From the NCBI GenBank assembly GCA_016199625.1, contig JACQGI010000023.1:1-64000 (forward strand): DNA of 64,000 nt. The letters run 5' to 3'. The number at the start of each line of letters is the position of its first letter. Within the stretch, counting starts at the first letter, position 1. The notes beneath the pieces are model-generated. The model was not told where the DNA came from, searched no databases, and saw only the letters and a program-made list of their open reading frames with translations. A program made the position numbers and the translations under genes. The stretch is from Acidobacteriota bacterium. Its GTDB lineage: Bacteria > Acidobacteriota > Vicinamibacteria > Fen-336. Positions 58,574 to 64,000 of the stretch are shown here, piece after piece.

Positions 58574-59300
58574 CGCTGGTCGTCGTGAGGGCGGGGTCCT
58601 CCATCGGCTCGTGCGACGCCGGCACCGCGGCGAGCACTTGCTTGCGCAGCCCGGTGACCGTGATGGCGTACAGGTGCCGTAGCTCCCGCATGAGCTCCAG
58701 CTCCTCGGCCGTCGCGGGGTCGGACGTCCGCGCCCGCTCGAGGACCATCGTCAGCTTGCGGTCGGGGTCGACGAGCGGACGGAACTCCGGCGCCACGAAC
58801 GGGCGCTTCCCGCCGAACGACTCCACGATGGGCGGCGCGCTCTCGAAGGCGTCGATGACCATGGGGTCGGATGTCGCCAGGTACGCGGCGAGTCGCTCCG
58901 TGGGCGGGAGCGCCCGGGCCGAGGCCCGGATCTCCGCGAGGCGCAGTTCGTAGGCGATGCGTTCGGCCGGATCGGTCGGCCGGGCGATCGCGCCGCGCCT
59001 GAGGACCACATCCGCCAGGCCCTTGATGCGGTTGTCGAGCGGCAGGATCGCAGCCTCGATCCACCGCGTCACCAGGCCGAGTGTCTTGGTCACGAGCGAG
59101 AGGAGACCCTTGTGCTGGCCCTGAGGCGTCAGGTCCGGGTTGTCGCTGATCTCCGTGAAGCCCTGATCGAAGCTCTGGGCGATCGTGAGGAGGGCTCGCA
59201 GCTTCTCCTCGACGTCCTGGGCCCACTGCGGCCTCAGGCTCTGCCAGGTCTTGATGTGCGCCGGGACCTCGAGGCCCAGCGTGTAAGCAACGTTCGTCAT
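58554..59300 (-). CDS. Element protein, unknown function
   Basis: A 248-aa soluble protein, rich in helices (EEKLRALLTIAQSFDQGFTEI, then ELELMRELRHLYAITVTGLRKQVLA). The central part is proline- and charge-rich (ARALPPTERLAAYLATSDPMVIDAFESAPP). No recognised domain. Located right after the terminase gene (74-nt gap, with AAAGGAAAGG before its ATG), where many phages place portal or scaffold genes; its length is too short for a portal. Function unassigned. Confidence 0.55.
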   Translation of the reverse strand: MTNVAYTLGLEVPAHIKTWQSLRPQWAQDVEEKLRALLTIAQSFDQGFTEISDNPDLTPQGQHKGLLSLVTKTLGLVTRWIEAAILPLDNRIKGLADVVLRRGAIARPTDPAERIAYELRLAEIRASARALPPTERLAAYLATSDPMVIDAFESAPPIVESFGGKRPFVAPEFRPLVDPDRKLTMVLERARTSDPATAEELELMRELRHLYAITVTGLRKQVLAAVPASHEPMEDPALTTTSGDVLER

Positions 59301-59373
59301 GGTCTTCTGCCCTTTCCTTTGTGCGTCGTTTGCCGTCGAGTCCGTCTGCGTCCCTTCGTTCGCCGTCCAGACG

Positions 59374-60792
59374 TCAGCCCCACAGGGCCTCCTTGATCAC
59401 GAGCGGTCGGGAGCGGGTTGCCTCCAGGCACAGCACGACGGCGCCGGCCGCCGCGTTGGCACGGTCGTCGTGAGCCCCGGGCCGATGGTCCACACGGTCC
59501 CGCCCGCTCGTCCCACGGCGCCGCTCCAGGCCCCGCAGCTCGCGGAGAAGCTCGGCATCGTCGAGCAACTCGACACGCCCGCGGCCGGCGTTCACCGCGG
59601 GCAGCAGCTCCAGGTACAGCGCGGAGCGGTCGCGTTCGCTGGCGTGGTACGTGATGCCGGCCGCGCGGAAGCCTTCTGACACGAAGCCCGGGGCGTAACG
59701 GTCGCCCGTCGTCTCGCGCAGGCCGTAGCGCTTCAGCAGGTCGGCCGCCTCGCCGATCACGCCCGAGGGGTTGAACGGGGGCCGCCAGGCCCGCACGACG
59801 TCGAGGACGGCGCGCTCCCCGACCAGGTGAGCCACGGCCGCCGTGAAGGCGTCCTTGCCGCTCCCGCTCGCGGCGTCCACGAAGGACACGTACCACGGGC
59901 GCGGCGAGTCCTCCGGGGCCCGCTCGCGTACGCCCTCGGCCACGCACGCCTCGAGCGCCTCCGGGTCGAAGAGCGTGGAGATGCCGGCGCGGAACTCGCC
60001 GAGGACCTCGCTTCGGTACGCCTCGGGATCCTCGGCCTCCATGCGGGCGAGGTAGTCGGCGGGGAGCGTCGGGTTCATCTCCGGCGCCGTGGCCTGCCAC
60101 ACGAGGGTGGGGGAGTCCTCCCGCCCGTGGTGCTTCCGGTGCAGCTCCCACAGGGCCCCGGCCTGCGCGTAGGGACTCGACAGGATCAGGAGCTTCCCGC
60201 CCGTGGTGGCGACGCGCGAGCGCACGGCCCGGAGCATCTCGCGGTCGGTTGGGCGCCCGTCCGTCGCGATGAAGAACGCCAGCTCGTCGACGACGACGCA
60301 CGCGGCCCGGATCCCACGGACAGCCGCGGGCCGGCACGGGTAGACCCCGAGGGACACCCCGCCGGCCAGCTCGAGGGTGTCGGCCGTCTCGCGGGCCACT
60401 TCCGCGCGCAGCACCTCCGACGCCTGGACGGCCTCGCGCACGTAGGCGAGTAGGGCTCGCTGGGCCCCGCGGAGGTCCTGCGCGATCAGCGGGACGTACA
60501 GCCCGCGCCGGCCTGCCATCACGGCCTGCGCGGCCTCGAAGACCCCGACCAGGGCCGCGACGTTGCTCTTGCCACTCTGCGTTCCCACGATGCAGGCGGC
60601 CTCGGGATAGCCGCCCGCCCTCGGCGTCTGGCGGCCCGTGTGCGCCCGGAACAGCTCGAGGTCCCGATCATCCATCGGCAGGCCGTAGACGGCGCGCAGG
60701 AAGGCGAGCCAGGGCCGCCAGGACGTCAGGTCGTGGAAGGCAGGTAGAGCACCGAACAGGTGCGGGTCGCTGAGGGCTTCGATGATCGTCAC
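59374..60792 (-). CDS. Phage terminase large subunit
   Basis: Packaging ATPase-nuclease; 472 aa from GTG 60792, which overlaps the preceding stop. The Walker A-like loop is CIVGTQSGKSNVAAL (about 67-81), and Walker B is ACVVVDELAFF. The coupling motif appears as LLILSSPYAQAGALWE. The nuclease half has FVDAASGSGKDAFTAAVAHL and the typical terminal HRPGAHDDRANAAAGAVV. This makes the element phage-derived. No portal gene follows immediately. Confidence 0.85.
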   Translation of the reverse strand: MTIIEALSDPHLFGALPAFHDLTSWRPWLAFLRAVYGLPMDDRDLELFRAHTGRQTPRAGGYPEAACIVGTQSGKSNVAALVGVFEAAQAVMAGRRGLYVPLIAQDLRGAQRALLAYVREAVQASEVLRAEVARETADTLELAGGVSLGVYPCRPAAVRGIRAACVVVDELAFFIATDGRPTDREMLRAVRSRVATTGGKLLILSSPYAQAGALWELHRKHHGREDSPTLVWQATAPEMNPTLPADYLARMEAEDPEAYRSEVLGEFRAGISTLFDPEALEACVAEGVRERAPEDSPRPWYVSFVDAASGSGKDAFTAAVAHLVGERAVLDVVRAWRPPFNPSGVIGEAADLLKRYGLRETTGDRYAPGFVSEGFRAAGITYHASERDRSALYLELLPAVNAGRGRVELLDDAELLRELRGLERRRGTSGRDRVDHRPGAHDDRANAAAGAVVLCLEATRSRPLVIKEALWG

Positions 60793-61070
60793 GCGGCGCC
60801 GCCCTTCCCTGCTGCCTCGCGGCCGTTGCGGGGAATGTCCACCACGGCACCGGGACCGATGATGCGCAACCGGGGCGCGTGCAGCTCGGCCAGGGCCGCC
60901 CGTGCGAGCCCCCGCATCGCGCCGGCCCGGATGGTCGCCGGCACCTTCCACCCGAGGACCGCGAAGGCGCCCGCCAGCTCGGGCCACTCGGCGAGCGTTC
61001 CCGACACGCAGCCGCGGGCAGCTCCCTCCAGCGCCAGGCGTTCACGCTCGCTGAGGGGCCGCGTCGTCAT
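60789..61070 (-). CDS. Small protein upstream of terminase, unknown
   Basis: A 93-aa protein from ATG 61070, overlapping both neighbours by 4 nt. Charged helix RPLSERERLALEGAARG, then LAEWPELAGAFAVLGWKVPATIRAGAMRGLARAALAEL. The C-terminus is Gly/Arg-rich. No domain is recognised. Position before TerL suggests a packaging accessory or small-terminase role, unproven. Confidence 0.55.
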   Translation of the reverse strand: MTTRPLSERERLALEGAARGCVSGTLAEWPELAGAFAVLGWKVPATIRAGAMRGLARAALAELHAPRLRIIGPGAVVDIPRNGREAAGKGGAA

Positions 61071-61570
61071 GCCGCCTCCGGATCGGGGCCAGGTGAGGGC
61101 GACGCGACGGCGACGGCGGCGCTCGCGGGGCCCTTGCGCGTGGCATCCCTGCCCGCGAGGTAGTCGCTGAGGCGCGGGATCTCTCTCGCGCGCCGCTCCA
61201 ACCCGAGCTTCTCGAGGAGCCCGGTCAGGTGCGACGCCACCTTGAGCCGCTGTTCGACCAGCGGCACGAAGCGCCGGTATCGCCGGTTGATGACGGCCTC
61301 GGCGTTCTCGCGCAGCCACGAGTCGGCGACCGTGAGCAGGACGACGTCCTGCGCCGCGACGTCGAGGACCGTCCGCTGTGCCTGAGAGAGTCCCTCCTCA
61401 CCCCCCAGGTCCGAGGCCACCGCGGCCCGCCAGTCGCGCACGGCCCGGGCAAGCGCCGATCGGCCGTCGAGCGCCGAGATACCACGGTTGGAGAGGGCGG
61501 CCTTCGTCCGGTGAAAGCCGCTCTGCACATAGCCGCGGCGGGTCTTCCGAGGCGGAGGCGTGGGCTTCAT
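61067..61570 (-). CDS. Helical protein upstream of terminase (possible small terminase)
   Basis: A 167-aa protein. N-terminus basic (TRRGYVQSGFHRTKAALSNRGISALDGRS), then helices (RDWRAAVASDLGGEEGLSQAQRTVLDVAAQDVVLL, INRRYRRFVPLVEQRLKVASHLTGLLEKLGLERRAREIPRLSDYLA). Similar proteins precede terminases in other environmental phages, from memory. DNA-binding small terminase subunit is the best guess, but the sequence alone does not prove it. Overlaps the next gene by ATGA. Confidence 0.6.
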   Translation of the reverse strand: MKPTPPPRKTRRGYVQSGFHRTKAALSNRGISALDGRSALARAVRDWRAAVASDLGGEEGLSQAQRTVLDVAAQDVVLLTVADSWLRENAEAVINRRYRRFVPLVEQRLKVASHLTGLLEKLGLERRAREIPRLSDYLAGRDATRKGPASAAVAVASPSPGPDPEAA

Positions 61571-61821
61571 GGGGTCGCCGGCCTCCCGGCTTGGTCAGGG
61601 CGGCACGCGGTTTCCTGAACCACACCCCGCGCTGAGGGCCGCGCCTGGCGCGGGTCCCGCGAGGCCCTGTGCCCGAACTGTGCCCGTCCGGCGCCGGGAC
61701 GTCCGATCCTGGAATGCACCCTTCCGGAGCTGTGGTGATTGGGCCTGCTGTGAGCCCTCCTCCCCTGCACCCCTTCTCCCAACAGAAACAGAAGTAGAAG
61801 TAGAAGTAGAAGGAGACGCAT
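61567..61821 (-). CDS. Possible leader ORF with poly-leucine start
   Basis: An 84-codon frame: ATG 61821 lies 6 nt after the TATGTG -10 box and ends by overlapping the next gene's ATG (ATGA). The (CTTCTA)n repeat encodes a run of nine leucines, giving a signal/membrane-like start, but the rest is Arg/Gly/Pro/Ala-rich, like non-coding GC-rich DNA read through. Position and overlap favour a gene; composition argues against. Treat as doubtful. Confidence 0.3.
   Translation of the reverse strand: MRLLLLLLLLLFLLGEGVQGRRAHSRPNHHSSGRVHSRIGRPGAGRAQFGHRASRDPRQARPSARGVVQETACRPDQAGRPATP
61668..61685 (-). repeat. Inverted copy of the GGGCACA-N4-GGGCACA repeat
   Basis: On the plus strand TGTGCCC-GAAC-TGTGCCC; on the minus strand this is GGGCACA-GTTC-GGGCACA, an inverted near-copy of the site at 55987-56004. 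It lies within the possible leader ORF. Confidence 0.5.
61783..61813. repeat. Hexanucleotide (TAGAAG/CTTCTA) microsatellite
   Basis: CAGAAA, CAGAAG, then three TAGAAG units and GAG on the plus strand. On the minus strand it forms the poly-Leu part of the possible leader ORF, just after the promoter. Confidence 0.6.
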
Positions 61822-61824
61822 AGC

Positions 61825-61855
61825 TGTCACATAGTCACGGCGTGACACCGTGACA
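61825..61855 (-). promoter_or_regulatory. Terminase-operon promoter inside a GTGAC operator array
   Basis: GTCAC, GTCAC, GTGAC, GTGAC start at 61826, 61834, 61842 and 61850, exactly 8 bp apart, forming a 31-bp compound palindrome (outer TGTCAC/GTGACA), plus a further GTGAC at 61862. On the minus strand TTGTCA (61856-61851), 17 bp, TATGTG (61833-61828) form a promoter inside it. A repressor or activator binding the array would control the terminase operon. Confidence 0.6.
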
Positions 61856-61894
61856 AGCTCCGTGACATTTCCGACACCCGATGGTTGCAATTCA

Positions 61895-63205
61895 TCAGAC
61901 CTCGTCCTCGGACAGGTCCTCGAAGCGGTGATAGGTCCCTTCGAAACGGACCTTGACGGAGCCCCGGCCGCGGTTGCGGTGCTTGCCCACGATGACCTCG
62001 GCCGTGCTTGAGGTCTCGTCCTCCTGGTGGAGGAGGAGGACGACGTCGGCGTCCTGCTCCTGGCTTCCCGACTCGCGGAGGTCGCTGAGCCGTGGCCGTC
62101 CGTCCTTGCGCTGCTCCGGGGCTCGGCTCAGTTGCGCCGCGGCGATGACGACCACCTCGAGGTCCTGGGCGAGCCGCTTGAGGGCCCGGCTGACACGGGC
62201 CACCTCGGCCTCGCGTGTTTCGCCACGACGGCCCGGGCCCGGGGGCAGGAGCTGCAAGTAGTCGACCATGAGGCAGTCGAGCCCGATGGCCGCTTTGACG
62301 AACCGGGCCTTGCACCGAAGCTCAAGCGGCGCAGGCGCCGAGGCCTCCACGATGAAGCGCCGCTCCTTGAGGGTCTCCGCAGCCGCGGCGATCGCGTCCC
62401 GCTCCCTGCGGAGTGGCGTCACGCCGTTGGGTTCGAAGCGGTCCGCGCGGACCCGGGCCTCGGCCAGGACCCGACGCCGGTTGATCTCGCGGGCCGACAT
62501 CTCCGCGCTGATCAGCAGCACCGTTCCGCCCTGCGCGGCGATGGCGTCCCCCAGGTTGGCGAGGAGCGTTGACTTGCCGAGGCCCGTCCGGGCCGCGACG
62601 AGAACGACTTGACCCGGCAGGAGCTGCCCGATCCGGCGATCGAGGTCTGCGATCCCGGTCTTGAAGCCCCGGCCCTCGCTCCGCGCCGAGGCCTCGAGGT
62701 CCCTGATCGCCTCCTCGATGGGCGTGGCGACGTCGAGGTTGACCTGGGCCCCGACTGCCTCGGCGACGCTCGCAAGCGCCTGCTGGCCGCGCTCCAGGAC
62801 CTCGTGGGCGTCGGCTGTGCCCGATCGCGCCATGGTGAGCATGCGCTCCGCGGCCACGGTGACGGCCCGCAGGCGGGCCCGGTCGCGGACGATCGCGACC
62901 CACGCCTCCACGTTCGAGATGCGGGGCACGCCATCGCCGAGGGAACCCACGTAGCCGACGCCGCCGGAGGCCTCGAGCTGGCCGCTCGTCAGCAGCGCGT
63001 CCCGCAGGGTGACGTGGTCGATCGGCGTGCCGGCCTCGTCGAGCTTCAGGATCGCGGACCAGATGATGCGGTGCGCGGCGCCGGCGAAGTCGGAGGGCCG
63101 CAGGGTGGCCGAGGGAAGGAGCGACGGGTTCACGAGCACGGCCCCGATGACGGTCCGCTCGGCCTCGGCGTTCTGCAGGGCCGGCGGCAAAGTGGTCGTG
63201 GTCAC
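61895..63205 (-). CDS. DnaB-type replicative DNA helicase
   Basis: A 436-aa RecA-fold hexameric helicase that unwinds element DNA. The N-terminal DnaB domain has LQNAEAERTVIGAVLVNPSLL, then a linker. Walker A is VLVAARTGLGKSTLLANLGDAI, Walker B LDCLMVDYLQLLPPG, and RLSDLRESGSQEQDADVVLLL is the DnaB C-terminal signature. GTG 63205 overlaps the upstream organiser gene by 4 nt (GTGA). Phage replication module. Confidence 0.9.
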   Translation of the reverse strand: MTTTTLPPALQNAEAERTVIGAVLVNPSLLPSATLRPSDFAGAAHRIIWSAILKLDEAGTPIDHVTLRDALLTSGQLEASGGVGYVGSLGDGVPRISNVEAWVAIVRDRARLRAVTVAAERMLTMARSGTADAHEVLERGQQALASVAEAVGAQVNLDVATPIEEAIRDLEASARSEGRGFKTGIADLDRRIGQLLPGQVVLVAARTGLGKSTLLANLGDAIAAQGGTVLLISAEMSAREINRRRVLAEARVRADRFEPNGVTPLRRERDAIAAAAETLKERRFIVEASAPAPLELRCKARFVKAAIGLDCLMVDYLQLLPPGPGRRGETREAEVARVSRALKRLAQDLEVVVIAAAQLSRAPEQRKDGRPRLSDLRESGSQEQDADVVLLLHQEDETSSTAEVIVGKHRNRGRGSVKVRFEGTYHRFEDLSEDEV

Positions 63206-63957
63206 GCTGATCTCTTTCGCGGGTTCGGCATGGCCGTGCTCTGGTCGAGCGCGTCGAGCGCGGCCTCAAGATGCGGATCGTCGGGGGCCTCCGGACGCGC
63301 CACGCCCAGCTCGTTCGTGATCTTGTCGAGCGGGCCCTGGACCATCTCGCCGGACTGGCGGTGCCGATACGTTGGCCGGATCAGGTACTCGAAGGCCCTG
63401 TTGTGCTCCGCGCACCACCTCGCGGTCTCCGTGCTCCGGGCCTTCACGGCCTCGAAGACGGCCCGCATCTGCCCGAGGGTGTAGCCGCCGTCCAGGGCCC
63501 GCCGCGCCGCCTTGAGGTTTCCGGCCGTGTGACTCAGCCGGGTCCCGAAGACCTGGTTGTAGGCGTCCACGATGCCGGCGGTTTCGGCGTACGCGGTCTC
63601 GACGATGGCCTGCCGGTCGCGCTCGCGCTGGCGCCGCTTCCGCTCCGTGACCGTGTGATCGCGCTGGCGATACTTCAGGTAGTTCACGGCCAGGTAACCG
63701 CCGTCCACGCGGCGGACGCGACGCCCCCCCTCGGCGAGCGAGCGGCTGTGGGGATCCGGGGCCTCGAGGACGGCGAGGGCCCGCTCGACGACGTCCAGAG
63801 GAAGGTTCGCACGTCGCGCGATCCCCGGGGCCGTCGCGGGACACACGCCATCCGGGCCCGCCATCGCCAGGATGGTGATGAAGGCGATCCGGACGTCGGC
63901 GGGCTCGACCCAGAGGGACGAGTCGAGGATGTTGGTGTCGAGCTTGACGAAGGTCAC
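63202..63957 (-). CDS. Phage replication organiser / DnaD-like initiator
   Basis: A 251-aa protein. The N-terminal winged-helix-like domain (about 1-100) resembles phage_rep_org proteins: DSSLWVEPADVRIAFITILAMAGPDGVCPATAPGIARRANLPLDVVERALAVLEAPDPHSRS and RRVRRVDGGYLAVNYLKYRQR. A basic helix (ERKRRQRERDRQ) and a C-terminal domain (RAFEYLIRPTYRHRQS) follow. It probably binds the origin and loads the adjacent DnaB. GTG start overlaps the upstream stop (GTGA). Confidence 0.75.
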   Translation of the reverse strand: MTFVKLDTNILDSSLWVEPADVRIAFITILAMAGPDGVCPATAPGIARRANLPLDVVERALAVLEAPDPHSRSLAEGGRRVRRVDGGYLAVNYLKYRQRDHTVTERKRRQRERDRQAIVETAYAETAGIVDAYNQVFGTRLSHTAGNLKAARRALDGGYTLGQMRAVFEAVKARSTETARWCAEHNRAFEYLIRPTYRHRQSGEMVQGPLDKITNELGVARPEAPDDPHLEAALDALDQSTAMPNPRKRSA

Positions 63958-64000
63958 GGGCGCCGCTCCTCCCCGAGGGCCAGCAGTCCCGCGCAGACGA
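63954..64000 (-). CDS. C-terminal end of an upstream element gene (partial)
   Basis: The minus-strand frame ending at TGA 63954 overlaps the organiser's GTG by 4 nt, like other joins in this operon. Only about 15 codons (ending LLALGEERRP) are visible. No function can be assigned. Confidence 0.4.
   Translation of the reverse strand, partial: VCAGLLALGEERRP

Larger units (their letters stand above)
55824..64000. mobile_element. Left part of an integrated phage-like element at tRNA-Cys
   Basis: Its left edge is the tRNA-Cys 3' half. All genes are on the minus strand, mostly tiled by 4-nt overlaps, and include a replication organiser, a DnaB-type helicase and terminase large subunit, flanked by small zinc-binding and unknown proteins. 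No host-type gene interrupts it. The tRNA 3' end points away from the element, so by standard tRNA-integration geometry the intact tRNA and integrase should be at the right end. Capsid, portal, tail and lysis genes are not in the visible 8 kb, so a complete prophage, a remnant or a satellite cannot be distinguished. Confidence 0.75.

Noticed and set aside
59301-59373. Small gene between the 248-aa protein and terminase
   Set aside because: Only 73 nt, with a ribosome-binding site for the 248-aa gene; no frame of useful length.

Overview
The window is high-GC bacterial DNA. The organism looks Gram-negative: there are lipoproteins, an outer-membrane barrel, PspA and two-membrane trafficking genes. 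It looks aerobic, with an A1-type cytochrome c oxidase and its assembly genes. The mix (cox operon with two subunit III genes, NtrY/NtrX-like regulators, an MshEN-receiver-TPR fusion, PilT with a zinc-ribbon head, intergenic CACAGAG/CACGGAG arrays) would fit an uncultured Acidobacteriota-like or similar GC-rich lineage. That placement is inference; no rRNA gene is present to test it.

Layout. 1-3390 (minus): the N-terminal part of dnaE and guaA, separated by an inverted 9-bp-period repeat. 3479-13094 (plus): a beta-propeller lipoprotein, a blue-copper-like lipoprotein, heme A synthesis (ctaA, ctaB), the oxidase operon coxB-coxA-coxC-coxC-coxD, and SCO and DUF420 assembly factors. 13288-17627 (plus): a small NTF2-like protein and a 1296-aa histidine kinase. 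17615-21452 (minus): Nudix, pssA, psd, DUF465, rimI and tsaB. 21477-27333 (plus): pfkA, mutS, hsp20, an HtrA remnant, and an MshEN-REC-TPR protein. 27395-33932 (minus): Crp/Fnr, TPR-SLH lipoprotein, hflX, tsaC, pilT, a small protein and trmJ. 33998-39939 (plus): transglutaminase, ABC exporter pair, PHP phosphoesterase and ispG. 39940-45612: gmd, a sigma-54 regulator, and three envelope proteins of unknown role. 45684-55630 (minus): uvrA, pspA, an S41 protease, a DedA-like protein, a NitT/TauT-type ABC system with a split AAA-associated domain, and an outer-membrane barrel.

55824-64000 is the left end of an integrated phage-like element. Its boundary is a 45-nt 3' half of tRNA-Cys with no 5' half, as a tyrosine recombinase leaves when an element inserts into a tRNA gene. 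All element genes lie on the minus strand, mostly joined by 4-nt ATGA/GTGA overlaps: replication organiser, DnaB-type helicase, a promoter inside a GTGAC operator array, terminase large subunit, and small zinc-binding and unknown proteins, ending at a strong hairpin. The integrase, the intact tRNA and any capsid genes would lie to the right, outside the window.

Regulatory signals. Sigma-70-like promoters (TTGAC-N16 to N18-TA...T) are readable before several operons. Many genes have a TANNNT -10 box only 7-10 nt before the start codon, which predicts leaderless mRNAs. The clearest case is the 24-bp tsaB/pfkA intergenic region, where two outward -10 boxes share one TATA.
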